A program made the position numbers and the translations under genes. A stretch of 36,900 nt of DNA from Caenispirillum bisanense. GTDB lineage: Bacteria; Pseudomonadota; Alphaproteobacteria; Rhodospirillales; Rhodospirillaceae. Positions 24,664-35,964 of this stretch are shown here, one piece after another; position 1 is the first letter of the stretch; every line of letters starts with the position of its first letter. Location of the stretch: contig CAMDRB010000007.1 of NCBI GenBank assembly GCA_945906455.1, positions 1 through 36,900 on the forward strand, in the 5' to 3' direction. The notes beneath the pieces were generated by a model. That model was not told the origin of the DNA, did not search any database, and saw only the letters and a list, made by a program, of their open reading frames with translations.

Positions 24664-25056
24664 ATGTTCGCATCTCACAATTTCCGCTCACCTCTCGGCC
24701 GTGCTCAGGGCCTCGGCACCGCCAAGGAAGGTTTGCACCACTGGTGGGCGCAGCGCCTGACCGCGCTGGCGCTGATTCCTCTGACGGTTTGGTTTGTCGC
24801 GGCCGTCGTTGGCCTTGTCGGAAGCGGCTTTGAGGAATTCGTCGCGTGGTTGTCGGCACCGTGCAATGCCACGGCCATGATCTTGTTCCTCGGCGTATCA
24901 TTCCATCATGCCCAGCTCGGCCTGCAGGTCGTGGTCGAGGACTATGTCGGCCATCACGGCTGGCGGATAGGTACGATCATTGTCGTCAAATTCATGTGCT
25001 ATGGCCTTGCGGCCCTCGGCATCGTCTCCTCGCTGATTGTTTCGTTCGGAGTTTAA
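24664..25056 (+). CDS. sdhD: Succinate dehydrogenase hydrophobic membrane anchor subunit
   Basis: SdhD is the second membrane anchor of complex II. It begins [18 protein letters not shown] with the conserved RSPLGRARGLG-like lead, then [18 protein letters not shown]. The middle helix contains [17 protein letters not shown], supplying a probable heme-ligand histidine, followed by a third helix. The start ATG at 24664 gives 130 residues. The frame extends upstream into sdhC but lacks similarity there. It is translated just ahead of sdhA (5-bp gap). Confidence 0.94.
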   Translation: MFASHNFRSPLGRAQGLGTAKEGLHHWWAQRLTALALIPLTVWFVAAVVGLVGSGFEEFVAWLSAPCNATAMILFLGVSFHHAQLGLQVVVEDYVGHHGWRIGTIIVVKFMCYGLAALGIVSSLIVSFGV

Positions 25057-25061
25057 GCGCC

Positions 25062-26846
25062 ATGGCCGCATACAACATTATTGACCACGAGTATGACGTG
25101 GTAGTTGTCGGCGCGGGCGGCGCGGGCTTGCGGGCCACCTTCGGCATGGTCCAGCACGGACTGAAGACCGCCTGCATCACCAAGGTTTTCCCGACCCGCA
25201 GCCACACCGTAGCTGCCCAGGGCGGTGTCGGCGCCGCGCTCGGCAACATGGCCGAGGACAATTGGGTTTGGCACATGTACGACACCGTCAAGGGCGCCGA
25301 CTGGCTCGGCGACCAGGACGCCATCGAATACATGTGCCGCGAGGCGATCCCGGCTGTCCACGAACTTGAACACTACGGCGTGCCGTTCTCGCGCACGCCC
25401 GACGGCAAGATCTACCAGCGGCCCTTTGGCGGCCACATGCGCAATTTCGGTGAGGCGCCGGTGCAGCGCGCCTGTGCCGCCGCCGACCGCACCGGCCACG
25501 CGATTCTGCATACGCTGTATCAGCAGAGTCTGAAGCATAAGGCCGAGTTCTTTGTCGAATACTTCGCGATCGACCTGATGATGGACAGCGAAGGCTGCCG
25601 CGGCGTCGTCGCCCTCGACATGGCCACCGGAACGATTCACCGCTTCAAGGGCCACACCACCGTTATGGCGACGGGCGGCTACGGCCGCGCCTATTTCTCG
25701 TGCACCTCGGCCCATACCTGCACCGGCGACGGCAACGCCATGGTGGCGCGTGCCGGCTTGCCGCTCCAAGACATGGAATTCGTGCAATTCCATCCTACCG
25801 GCGTTTACGGCGCCGGCGTGCTGATCACGGAAGGATCGCGCGGCGAGGGCGGTTATCTCACCAACAGCCACGGCGAACGCTTCATGGAGCGTTACGCGCC
25901 GACGGCCAAGGATCTCGCCTCGCGCGATGTCGTCAGCCGCGCCATGACCATGGAAATTCGCGAAGGCCACGGGGTAGGGCCCGAGAAGGATCATATCCTT
26001 CTGCACCTCGAACACCTCGGTGCCGAAGTGCTGCATCAGCGCCTGCCCGGGATCACCGAAACCGCCAAGGTGTTCGCCGGCGTCGACGCCACCAAAGCGC
26101 CGATCCCGGTGCTGCCCACCGTGCACTATAATATGGGCGGCGTTCCCACCAATTACATGGCCGAAGCCGTCCGCCCGCTGGCCGGCAATCCCGATGCGGT
26201 CATTCCGGGTCTCATGGCGATCGGCGAAGCGGCTTGCGTCTCGGTGCACGGCGCCAACCGTCTCGGGACGAACTCGCTATTGGATCTCGTCGTTTTTGGC
26301 CGCGCCGCGGCCTTGCGCGCCAAGGACCTCATCAAGAAAGGCGCCCCCCACCGGCCCTTGCCCAAGGATGCCGCCGACTTGGCACTCAGCCGGCTCGAGC
26401 GCCTGCGCAATGCCAACGGCTCGCTCACGACCGCGCAGATCCGCAAGAGCATGCAGCGCACCATGCAGAACGACGCCGCGGTTTTCCGCACGACCAAAAC
26501 CTTGAAGGAGGGCTGCGACAAGCTGGACCAGATCGCCGCTTCGTTGCGCGATATCAAGGTTTCTGACCGCTCGCTGATCTTCAATACCGATCTCATCGAG
26601 GCCCTTGAGCTGGAAAACCTCATGGCCTGCGCGCTCGCGACCATCAAAGGCGCTGAAGCACGCCAGGAAAGCCGCGGTGCCCACGCCCACGAGGATTTTC
26701 CAAATCGCGACGACGAGACCTGGATGAAACATACGCTGGCTTGGGTCGGCGCCGACTGGAAAGTGAAGCTCGATTACCGCCCCGTCCACACCTACACCCT
26801 GACCAACGACGTCAAATACATCCCGCCCAAGGCCCGCGTGTACTAG
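25062..26846 (+). CDS. sdhA: Succinate dehydrogenase flavoprotein subunit
   Basis: SdhA oxidises succinate to fumarate using covalently bound FAD. The dinucleotide-binding motif is [13 protein letters not shown] (residues about 13-25). The flavin-linking histidine is in [11 protein letters not shown], and the active-site region has [22 protein letters not shown] with the catalytic arginine. [19 protein letters not shown] completes the FAD site. The C-terminus [13 protein letters not shown] and [10 protein letters not shown] is typical. The ATG at 25062 gives 594 residues. A 12-bp tandem duplication covers the last codons and stop. Confidence 0.98.
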   Translation: MAAYNIIDHEYDVVVVGAGGAGLRATFGMVQHGLKTACITKVFPTRSHTVAAQGGVGAALGNMAEDNWVWHMYDTVKGADWLGDQDAIEYMCREAIPAVHELEHYGVPFSRTPDGKIYQRPFGGHMRNFGEAPVQRACAAADRTGHAILHTLYQQSLKHKAEFFVEYFAIDLMMDSEGCRGVVALDMATGTIHRFKGHTTVMATGGYGRAYFSCTSAHTCTGDGNAMVARAGLPLQDMEFVQFHPTGVYGAGVLITEGSRGEGGYLTNSHGERFMERYAPTAKDLASRDVVSRAMTMEIREGHGVGPEKDHILLHLEHLGAEVLHQRLPGITETAKVFAGVDATKAPIPVLPTVHYNMGGVPTNYMAEAVRPLAGNPDAVIPGLMAIGEAACVSVHGANRLGTNSLLDLVVFGRAAALRAKDLIKKGAPHRPLPKDAADLALSRLERLRNANGSLTTAQIRKSMQRTMQNDAAVFRTTKTLKEGCDKLDQIAASLRDIKVSDRSLIFNTDLIEALELENLMACALATIKGAEARQESRGAHAHEDFPNRDDETWMKHTLAWVGADWKVKLDYRPVHTYTLTNDVKYIPPKARVY

Positions 26847-26860
26847 AGCGTGTACTAGAG
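26837..26860 (+). repeat. 12-bp tandem duplication across the sdhA stop codon
   Basis: CGTGTACTAGAG occurs at 26837-26848, where it encodes the end RVY and the stop TAG, and again at 26849-26860, followed by CGTGGATTAG. The second copy is non-coding. TAGAGC after a stop also resembles the left edge of the dispersed repeat at 22348. Confidence 0.7.
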
Positions 26861-26913
26861 CGTGGATTAGGCCGAATAGGCGATGCCGGCATCGTTAAGC
26901 CAAAGGACTGCAC

Positions 26914-27696
26914 ATGGTTGAGTTTTCGCTGCCCAAGAACTCGAAGCCCACCAAGGGCAAGACGTTTTCCGCACCCGCGGGCGCCAAGAACCTCAGGCGC
27001 TTCGACATCTATCGGTATGACCCCGATACCGGCGCCAACCCGCGTATCGACAGCTACGATGTCGACATGGACAGCTGCGGTCCGATGGTCCTCGACGCGC
27101 TGCTCAAGATCAAAGACGAGACCGATCAGACCTTGGCGCTGCGCCGCTCGTGCCGGGAGGGAATTTGCGGCTCGTGTTCGATGAATATCGACGGCGGCAA
27201 TACGCTCGCCTGCCTCAAGCCGATCGAAGATTGTAAAGGCACAGTAAAAGTCTACCCATTGCCGCATATGCCGGTGGTCAAGGATCTCGTGCCCGATCTC
27301 ACGCATATCTACGCGCAATACGCGTCCATTGAACCCTGGATGAAAAACGACACGCCGCCGCCCTCCAGCGGCGAACGGCTGCAGTCACCGGAAGAGCGCG
27401 CCAAGCTCGACGGCCTGTGGGAATGCATTCTTTGCTTCTGCTGTACGACCAGCTGCCCGAGTTACTGGTGGAACGGTGATCGCTATTTGGGACCCGCCAT
27501 TCTGTTGCAGGCCGCACGCTGGATTAACGACAGCCGCGACGAAGCCACCGGCGAGCGCCTAGATAATCTCGAAGATCCCTTCCGGCTCTATCGCTGCCAC
27601 ACCATCATGAACTGCACCAACACCTGTCCGAAGGGCTTAAACCCCGCCAAGGCCATCGCCGACATCAAGATGAAAATGGTCGAACGCGCGGGTTGA
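26914..27696 (+). CDS. sdhB: Succinate dehydrogenase iron-sulphur subunit
   Basis: SdhB passes electrons from FAD to quinone through three clusters. The 2Fe-2S ligands are in [15 protein letters not shown] plus the later NTLAC. The 4Fe-4S and 3Fe-4S ligands are in [16 protein letters not shown] and [17 protein letters not shown]. The 260-residue length fits. AAAGGAC lies just before the ATG at 26914. The gene closes sdhCDAB, 67 bp after sdhA. Confidence 0.98.
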   Translation: MVEFSLPKNSKPTKGKTFSAPAGAKNLRRFDIYRYDPDTGANPRIDSYDVDMDSCGPMVLDALLKIKDETDQTLALRRSCREGICGSCSMNIDGGNTLACLKPIEDCKGTVKVYPLPHMPVVKDLVPDLTHIYAQYASIEPWMKNDTPPPSSGERLQSPEERAKLDGLWECILCFCCTTSCPSYWWNGDRYLGPAILLQAARWINDSRDEATGERLDNLEDPFRLYRCHTIMNCTNTCPKGLNPAKAIADIKMKMVERAG

Positions 27697-27726
27697 AATC
27701 GATCGTGCGAGGCCCGCGCCGGACGC

Positions 27727-28764
27727 TTAGGGCGCTGCCCGCTGCAATTCCGCCGCCGCGGCCGCCCGTTCGATGCTCAAGGGCGGGCACAGATTTTCGG
27801 CTTCGGCAAACATGGCGCGGGCGCCGTCACCGCCTTTGCGAATCGTCAACCATTCACCCAGGAAAAGCACTGCCTTACACCGGGCGTCACCGACGCCTGC
27901 CGCTGAACGGGCGCCTGCGGCTGAATAACCTGCCCCGGCTTTAACCCCGGCACTGAACTGCGCTGGATTGTGGTCGGTCATCAGGGCTTCTATCACCGCC
28001 CAAGCTCCACTTTGTCTATCGACGTTGGCGAACGGCTGCGTTGGAAGCGGTATGCCGGCGCGCAGATGGGCCTTTGCCAGCCAGATGAGATAGGTATCGT
28101 TTCCGGGTGCGCGCCGCAGCGCTTCCTGAAGATCTGCGGCCGCATCTTTCCAATCGCCATTGAAATATCTGGCGAGGCCGCGGCCAAAAAGCCAATCACG
28201 ATTGTCTCTTCGCCTAAGGATGGCATCGAAGTCGGCGATGGCGTCTTCGTACCGGCCGGTTATCGTGCGCAGCATCCCACGCGAATAGACGACATCGATC
28301 TTCGTTCCGTCGAGGGCGACGGCGTGATCGAGATCCTCAAGGGCCTCAACCGGCCGGTTCATCTTTTGAAGGGTTTCGGCCCGCGTGGTGCGAATCAGAA
28401 AGACGAGGCCTAAGGTATGCGTCTCAGGGTCGGCTGAATCCCTTGCGCGGATGCCCAAAGCCTCGAGACTTAAGGGTGCGGGGCTAAGTCTTACCGCCTG
28501 ATCGAAGTCCGCGAGCGCCTTATCATATTCACGCCGTCGATCGAACATGATGCCGCGCCGGTAGTAGGCCATGTAATCGTTCGGGTTGTCGGCGACGGCA
28601 GCGGAAAGGGAGTCTTGGTTTGTCCTGCCGTCTCTGGGGGGTGCGCCGTAGAGTCCGGATTTCGACCAAGGGCCCGGGATCAGGGCTAAGCGCTGGGCTC
28701 CCAGGAATGCGCCAACCGCGAGGGCGACCGACGCAGCCATCGCACCGATGCGCATCTTCTTCAT
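27727..28764 (-). CDS. TPR-repeat protein with N-terminal membrane segment
   Basis: This 345-residue protein has a positively charged start and one hydrophobic segment (MKKMRIGAMAASVALAVGAF), a signal peptide or anchor, so most of it should be periplasmic. At least three tetratricopeptide units are visible: AYYRRGIMFDRRREYDKALA, a pair around AETLQKMNRPVEALEDLDHA, and RGMLRTITGRYEDAIADFDA. These are protein-interaction modules, and no enzymatic motif is present. The ATG at 28764 is chosen because the longer frame reads through the neighbouring lipoprotein gene. It lies 49 bp downstream of that gene on the same strand and converges on sdhB. The function is unknown. Confidence 0.75.
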   Translation of the reverse strand: MKKMRIGAMAASVALAVGAFLGAQRLALIPGPWSKSGLYGAPPRDGRTNQDSLSAAVADNPNDYMAYYRRGIMFDRRREYDKALADFDQAVRLSPAPLSLEALGIRARDSADPETHTLGLVFLIRTTRAETLQKMNRPVEALEDLDHAVALDGTKIDVVYSRGMLRTITGRYEDAIADFDAILRRRDNRDWLFGRGLARYFNGDWKDAAADLQEALRRAPGNDTYLIWLAKAHLRAGIPLPTQPFANVDRQSGAWAVIEALMTDHNPAQFSAGVKAGAGYSAAGARSAAGVGDARCKAVLFLGEWLTIRKGGDGARAMFAEAENLCPPLSIERAAAAAELQRAAP

Positions 28765-28813
28765 CAAAGACCCCCGCGTTCGCCGGCGGCCCCTTATAGC
28801 ATATGTGCGGACT

Positions 28814-29143
28814 TTATGGTTTTGGCACGCACCTGTAAAAAACCCGACGGGGGGCCAGCATGGTGCACGTCCAGCGCTCTTCGCGCTGGAGTTCGGGAAT
28901 ACGGTCGGTTTTGGCACATTCCGACTCGGCAAGTTTAATGACATCGGTCGCCGCCGAGCCGGAACTGGAAGAGCAAATTGCCACCAGATCGGGAGTCGAG
29001 GGACCGACAGGGGCCTTCTGACCGGCCTCACGGCGGCTGTCCACATAGGCTGGCGTTCCGCAGGCGCTTATCAGAAGCGCGGCGAACGCCAAGGCCAATC
29101 CGCGCCCGGATTTGGCCCAAAAAAGGCGTCTCTTCGCAGCCAT
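28814..29143 (-). CDS. Small lipoprotein of unknown function
   Basis: This 109-residue protein has a lipoprotein signal: hydrophobic ALAFAALLISAC with lipobox ISAC (C28), followed by GTPAYVDSRREAGQ. Four further cysteines in the mature part (CSSSS, SECAKTD, WTCTM, FYRCVP) may form two disulphides, which fits a periplasmic or outer-membrane location. AAGGTGGG before the ATG at 29143 favours this start over the GTG at 29152. Similar short lipoproteins seem familiar from related alphaproteobacteria, but I know no function. It probably forms an operon with the TPR protein. Confidence 0.7.
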   Translation of the reverse strand: MAAKRRLFWAKSGRGLALAFAALLISACGTPAYVDSRREAGQKAPVGPSTPDLVAICSSSSGSAATDVIKLAESECAKTDRIPELQREERWTCTMLAPRRVFYRCVPKP

Positions 29144-29213
29144 CGGGCCCACCTTACAATGTTATCCACAGGCGCCGTGCGCCTGGGTAATTGCCCTTGC
29201 CGCCGATCGGGCG

Positions 29214-29242
29214 TTGTCTTAACCCCTCGTCCTGTTTATCTT
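29214..29242 (+). promoter_or_regulatory. Candidate sigma-70 promoter of the DHH phosphoesterase gene
   Basis: TTGTCT (29214-29219) and TATCTT (29237-29242) are 17 bases apart. They lie about 35 bases before the ATG at 29279. A short perfect palindrome, CAGGCGC-cgt-GCGCCTG (29169-29185), sits upstream between the divergent genes and could be an operator. Confidence 0.45.
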
Positions 29243-29278
29243 TTCGCCCGGACGTACTTTTGTCGAGGGGAGTTTTCG

Positions 29279-30208
29279 ATGTCCTCAGTAAAATACCGGC
29301 TTGTTACGCGCAGCGATTTCGACGGCCTCGTTTGCGCCGCGATCCTCAAGGAATTGAACATGATCGACGAGATCAAGTTCGTCCACCCTAAGGACATGCA
29401 GGACGGCGTGATCGAGATCACCAATCGCGACATCACCACCAATTTGCCCTTTGTATCGGGTGCCTACCTGGCCTTCGACCATCACGAGAGCGAAACCGTC
29501 CGCGTCGGCAAACAACAAAACCATATCATCGACCCGAAGGCGCCGTCGGCCGCCCGGGTCGTCTACGACTATTACGGGGGCAAAAAGAAGCTGCCGCGCA
29601 TATCCGACGCGCTCATGGAAGCCGTGGACAAAGGCGATGCCGCCCAGTTTAACAAGAACGAAGTCCTCAATCCCCAGGGTTGGGATCTTATGAACTTCAT
29701 TATGGACGCGCGCACGGGGTTGGGCCGCTTCCGTGAATTCACCATATCCAACTATCAGCTCATGATGGAACTCATAGATAAATGCGTCCAGATGTCGGTG
29801 GATGACATCGTCATGCTGCCTGATGTTGTCGAACGCATTGATGTCTATGTCGAGCACGAAGCCAAAGCCAAGGAGCAGATCAAGCGTTCCTCTACGGTCC
29901 ATAAGAATCTGGTGATTCTCGATTTGCGCAATGAGGAAACGATTTGGGCTTGCAACCGCTTCCTGATCTACGCGCTGTATCCGCAGACCAATATTTCGAT
30001 CCACGTGATGTGGGGTTTGAAAAAGCAGAACACGGTATTTGCCATCGGCAAGTCAATCTTCGACCGCTCGTCCAAGACAAACGTCGGCGAGTTGTGTTTG
30101 AAATATAACGGCGGCGGTCATAACGCGGCCGGAACCTGCCAAGTCCCCAACGACCAGGCCGAGAAGACGTTGAAAGACCTGATCGAAAAGATCAATAAAG
30201 ACGGCTAA
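29279..30208 (+). CDS. DHH-family phosphoesterase, exopolyphosphatase-like
   Basis: This 309-residue metal-dependent phosphoesterase belongs to the DHH/DHHA1 superfamily. Motif I reads RSDFDGLVCA (D13, D15), motif III FDHHES (D67, H68, H69), and the DHHA1 domain ends with NGGGHNAAGTCQV (about 277-289). Relatives cleave short oligonucleotides (NrnA), cyclic dinucleotides or polyphosphate. The substrate here cannot be decided, and the middle part is unlike RecJ. The start is ATG at 29279. A hairpin follows the stop. It lies between a lipoprotein gene and zapE with no obvious functional partner. Confidence 0.82.
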   Translation: MSSVKYRLVTRSDFDGLVCAAILKELNMIDEIKFVHPKDMQDGVIEITNRDITTNLPFVSGAYLAFDHHESETVRVGKQQNHIIDPKAPSAARVVYDYYGGKKKLPRISDALMEAVDKGDAAQFNKNEVLNPQGWDLMNFIMDARTGLGRFREFTISNYQLMMELIDKCVQMSVDDIVMLPDVVERIDVYVEHEAKAKEQIKRSSTVHKNLVILDLRNEETIWACNRFLIYALYPQTNISIHVMWGLKKQNTVFAIGKSIFDRSSKTNVGELCLKYNGGGHNAAGTCQVPNDQAEKTLKDLIEKINKDG

Positions 30209-30237
30209 GCGTTCCGCACATATGACGTCGATCTCCC

Positions 30238-30266
30238 CGTGCCGCCTCTCTCCTAGGGGCGGCACG
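30238..30266 (+). terminator. Hairpin terminator candidate after the DHH gene
   Basis: CGTGCCGCC (30238-30246) pairs perfectly with GGCGGCACG (30258-30266) over an 11-base loop, 29 bases after the stop. Only a weak T-containing tail follows, so termination may be partial and read on into zapE. Confidence 0.4.
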
Positions 30267-30298
30267 TTGCGTATCCAGGCCGCAGACTTGTCACCGCA

Positions 30299-31423
30299 AT
30301 GACTGAAACGCCGCTGCAACGCTACCGCGGCCTCGTGGAGGCCGGCGGCCTCAAGCCCGATCCGAATCAGGAACTGGCGGCGGAGAAACTCTCTAGCCTC
30401 GCCCATGCCTTGAACGGCTACGCCTCCAAGAGCGGCAAACGCGGCTGGATGGACCGCTTTGGCCTCAAAGCGCGCGATGCGACGCCGCCGCCCCAAGGTC
30501 TCTATCTTTACGGCGGCGTGGGGCGCGGCAAGTCCATGCTTATGAACCTGTTTTTTGACACCACGCCGCTGGCCGCCAAGGAACGCGTCCACTTTCACGC
30601 CTTCATGCGCGACATCCATGCCGAGATCCACCGCCGCCGTCAGATGCCCATGTATGAGGACGAGGGCGACCCGATTCCCGGCATGGCCGACGGCATCGCC
30701 GACAACACGACGCTTCTGTGTCTAGATGAGCTAGAAGTGCGCGATATCGCCGACGCCATGATCGTTGGGCGACTCTTTCAGAAGTTGTTTGAACGCGGCG
30801 TCGTCATCGTGTCGACATCCAACCGGCCCCCCGACGACCTCTACAGGCACGGTCTTCAGCGTGAGCGCTTCTTGCCGTTCATAGCCCTCATCAAGGAGCG
30901 CCTGGACGTGCTCGCACTGGATTCGGCGCAAGATTACCGCTTAGGGCGCCTTGCCGGCCAGACGGTCTATCACACGCCGCTGGGGCCAACAGCCGATGCC
31001 GCGCTGGACGCGGCTTGGGCACGGCTGACCGACGACGCGCCGCTCAGTGCCGACTTTGTACAGATGCCGGGCCGGCGCATAACGGTGCCGGCCGCTGCCC
31101 ACGAGGTCGCGCGTTTTGCCTTCAGCGATTTATGTGATCAACCGCTGGGCCCCAGCGACTACTTGGCCGTTGCCGCGCAATTCTCCACCGTTATCCTCAA
31201 GGATATTCCGCAGATGACCGAGGAGAAGAAGGACTCGGCGCGTCGCTTTGTCACCCTGATCGACGCACTTTACGAGCACCGCACGGCGCTGGTGTGCTCT
31301 GCCGCCGTGCCGCCGGACCAGCTTTATTCGGGCCGCGAGGGCGGTTTCGAATTCGCCCGTACCGCTTCACGCTTGATCGAAATGCAGGCCGCCGACTATA
31401 TCAAGCAACGGCATTTGGAATAG
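30299..31423 (+). CDS. zapE: Cell-division ATPase ZapE (AFG1-like)
   Basis: ZapE is an AAA-type ATPase that in E. coli acts at the Z-ring late in constriction. Homologues (Afg1/LACE1) help degrade mitochondrial respiratory subunits. Walker A is GGVGRGKS (72-79), and Walker B LLCLDELEV has D143/E144. STSNRPPDDLYRHGLQRERFLPFI carries sensor and arginine-finger residues, and the C-terminal FSDLCDQPLGPSDYLAVA block is diagnostic. The 374-residue length matches E. coli ZapE. It lies near mdh-sucCD, a common alphaproteobacterial neighbourhood. Confidence 0.94.
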   Translation: MTETPLQRYRGLVEAGGLKPDPNQELAAEKLSSLAHALNGYASKSGKRGWMDRFGLKARDATPPPQGLYLYGGVGRGKSMLMNLFFDTTPLAAKERVHFHAFMRDIHAEIHRRRQMPMYEDEGDPIPGMADGIADNTTLLCLDELEVRDIADAMIVGRLFQKLFERGVVIVSTSNRPPDDLYRHGLQRERFLPFIALIKERLDVLALDSAQDYRLGRLAGQTVYHTPLGPTADAALDAAWARLTDDAPLSADFVQMPGRRITVPAAAHEVARFAFSDLCDQPLGPSDYLAVAAQFSTVILKDIPQMTEEKKDSARRFVTLIDALYEHRTALVCSAAVPPDQLYSGREGGFEFARTASRLIEMQAADYIKQRHLE

Positions 31424-31438
31424 CTGGCAAGCGGTGAT

Positions 31439-32497
31439 CTAAAACTCGCACGTATTGCGGTTGCGGGCCTCGATTTGCTTTTTGACGGCGGCGCTCATTT
31501 CTTCGTCGGTGGCGTAGAAGTCGGGCAACTGGCGCATAAGCAGCGTGAAGGTGCCGGCCTTGGCCACTTGCGGCGTGACCTCCAAGCTGTTGGGGTCGTC
31601 AGCGAACTCCGGGTTCACCACCGCGACTTTCAGTCCGGTCGCGCGCATCGTTAGGCGTTCGACGGTCCCGAGAAAGTCCGCGCTGTGGAACGAGCCGTTG
31701 ATATGCACCACCTTGCGCCCCGGGTTCTTCTGCAAGTGCAGGGCGATGGACTCGGCCATGGTGTCGTCGCGGGTCACTTGCGCGGCAAAGCTGCGGAGCG
31801 CGGTTTCGCTCGGCGGCGGGCGCACCGCCGGTTTTTCCTTGGCGCCGTCGCCACCATGGCCGGCATCGCCGCCGACAAAGCCCAGAAACTTGTCCCTGTA
31901 GGGGCCGTCCTGCAGGTTCAATTCGGCCGCCGCCCACAGCCGCTGCTCGGGCTTGAGCCGGGCAAAAAACCCCGTGCCCTCGCGACCGACACAGCGAATG
32001 AATTTCTCCGGCGCATTGGCGGCGATCACCGGCAGCTTGTGGTCCTTGGCGAACTCCACCAGCGGCCGATAGCTCGTGGTGTAATTACTCCACGCGCGGG
32101 CCTTTTCGGTGAAGGGCGTTTCGCCCATCTTCCCCGCCAAATAATCGTCAAGCACCGGCTGAACGTCGCGCTCGAACTGTTCGAGCGACAGGCTCACGTT
32201 CGGCGCTCGCGCATAAATTGCCCGCAGCAGCGCCATCTCCGCCATATGATTGCCCGGGTGCTGGTGGGCTTCGCCGATAAAAATCACATCGAACCCGGCG
32301 AGCACGCGGGCGGCTTCGTCGACCGAAACATGCCGCGCCTGGCGCCGCCCGGCGTCGGTATGGATCAAGGCATAAGAAGTCAGGTCGGGTAGCGACGTTG
32401 GCAGCGCCGCGCCTGTCGGCCCCGGCCCGCTGGCGCAGGACGAGAGCAGCAGGGCGAAGCCCGCACCGGCCAAACGGTTCATCGTCCTCGCCCGCAT
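31439..32497 (-). CDS. ChaN-family lipoprotein (haem-binding uptake-like)
   Basis: This outer-membrane or periplasmic lipoprotein is related to ChaN, which binds haem in Campylobacter iron uptake. The signal ends in LLLSSC (C21). The family blocks are VIFIGEAHQHPGNH (75-85), LEQFERDVQPVLDDYL, and KVVHINGSFHSADFLGTVERL near the C-terminus; their histidines are candidate haem ligands. The length is 352 residues from the ATG at 32497; an ATG at 32482 is equally possible. An Ala/Gly/Lys insert (GGDAGHGGDGAKEKPAVRPP) interrupts the middle. It is downstream of the LytM-like gene by 33 bp on the same strand. No TonB receptor or haem transporter is present here. Confidence 0.82.
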   Translation of the reverse strand: MRARTMNRLAGAGFALLLSSCASGPGPTGAALPTSLPDLTSYALIHTDAGRRQARHVSVDEAARVLAGFDVIFIGEAHQHPGNHMAEMALLRAIYARAPNVSLSLEQFERDVQPVLDDYLAGKMGETPFTEKARAWSNYTTSYRPLVEFAKDHKLPVIAANAPEKFIRCVGREGTGFFARLKPEQRLWAAAELNLQDGPYRDKFLGFVGGDAGHGGDGAKEKPAVRPPPSETALRSFAAQVTRDDTMAESIALHLQKNPGRKVVHINGSFHSADFLGTVERLTMRATGLKVAVVNPEFADDPNSLEVTPQVAKAGTFTLLMRQLPDFYATDEEMSAAVKKQIEARNRNTCEF

Positions 32498-32530
32498 TTT
32501 TCCACCGCCACCCAGCCTTCAGTTTCCGGA

Positions 32531-33574
32531 TTACCGCGCCTTGCGTTCGCGCATCACCGACCTGGGGTCGATCTGTAGTCCGTCGCGCAACAACTCGATA
32601 TGATAAAATCGCCCGGCGCCGGGATGCTCGTCCTCCACCCACTGTGGCCGGCCCAGCGGTGCTCCCGCCTCGATCCGACCGCCGGGCGGCGGGCCGTTGC
32701 GGTCCACCAAGGCGATTTTCGCGGTCATATTGGCCTGGCGATTCTCTCCCTGGATAACCACCCAGTCGTAGAACGGCACGTCGGGATATTTCAGGCTGCG
32801 GCGCACAACCGTCCCGGCGAAGGGTGCGACCACCGGCTGGGCGGGCAGGCTGGCTTTGATCTCCATGCCCGGGTGCGGGTAATCCTCGCGCCCGGCGCCT
32901 TTCGGCGCGTTCCAGAGCTTGGTGACGTCGGCGGCGAAAATATTGCGCTGGCGCAGATCCTTCAGAAACCAGCGGCACGGCGGCCAGGCTGCGGTGCCGA
33001 ATTCGGTATCGCAGGCTTTGGCGCGCGAGCTCGACCAGGCGACCAGCCGCCAGTCGCCCTCGACCAGGCGGTAGAAACTCGACAGGCGATAGACCAATCC
33101 TTCGACATAAGGCTCGGGCACGTCGAGGATCAGTTCATAGGCCCCGTCTTCGAGGCCGGTCGTCGGTAAGGCGTCAGGCGGGGTTGTCTGGAATCGGTCC
33201 GCGGGAACCGGGCCGCCGTCATAAAGATGCAGGGCAAAGGACTCGGGCATCAGGCGCTCGAAGGCCAGCGTCCACGGTGCCGCGAGCACGGCCTCATCCA
33301 GGGTGTCGGGCCCGGGATAACGCTCCGCGATACCTTCGAGGCCGACGGCGGCGCACAAATGCGGCGCGTCGTAGAGCACGCAGGCAAGATAGGTTTTCAG
33401 CGCACAGACCGGGGTCGTGGTGGGTCCCGCGCAAGCCTGCGACAGATCGGGACGGGGGTCCGGCTTTGCCGGCGGACTCTGGGCGCCCAGGCACGCCTGC
33501 GCGGCAAAAATCGCCATAAATGCGCCCATAACTGCTGGAGTGACGGCGCTTTTTGGCCAACTCGCGCTCGACAT
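32531..33574 (-). CDS. Secreted protein with a degenerate LytM/M23-like C-terminal domain
   Basis: This 347-residue protein has a signal peptide (hydrophobic AVMGAFMAIFAAQACLGA). Residues 45-200 are a cysteine-containing region I do not recognise. From about residue 230 the layout follows M23 (LytM) peptidases: YPHPGMEI (H234, E238, where peptidases have HxxxD), VVAPFAGTVVR, and GRFYHIELLRDGLQIDP in place of the HLHFELxxxGxxVDP signature. The first histidine of HxH is F323, so only H325 remains. Such domains often act as regulators of amidases, not as enzymes. The ATG at 33574 follows AAAGGCGG. It probably forms an operon with the ChaN-like gene. Confidence 0.65.
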   Translation of the reverse strand: MSSASWPKSAVTPAVMGAFMAIFAAQACLGAQSPPAKPDPRPDLSQACAGPTTTPVCALKTYLACVLYDAPHLCAAVGLEGIAERYPGPDTLDEAVLAAPWTLAFERLMPESFALHLYDGGPVPADRFQTTPPDALPTTGLEDGAYELILDVPEPYVEGLVYRLSSFYRLVEGDWRLVAWSSSRAKACDTEFGTAAWPPCRWFLKDLRQRNIFAADVTKLWNAPKGAGREDYPHPGMEIKASLPAQPVVAPFAGTVVRRSLKYPDVPFYDWVVIQGENRQANMTAKIALVDRNGPPPGGRIEAGAPLGRPQWVEDEHPGAGRFYHIELLRDGLQIDPRSVMRERKAR

Positions 33575-33576
33575 GA

Positions 33577-34746
<1,170 letters not shown>

Positions 34747-34764
34747 GAACCTGACAGGACTTCA

Positions 34765-35964
<1,200 letters not shown>

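Noticed and set aside
25053-26249. A 398-codon open frame on the minus strand opposite sdhA
   Set aside because: It is rich in Ala, Gly, His and Val with no family motif, and lies wholly antisense to a highly conserved gene. GC-rich codon bias produces such shadows.
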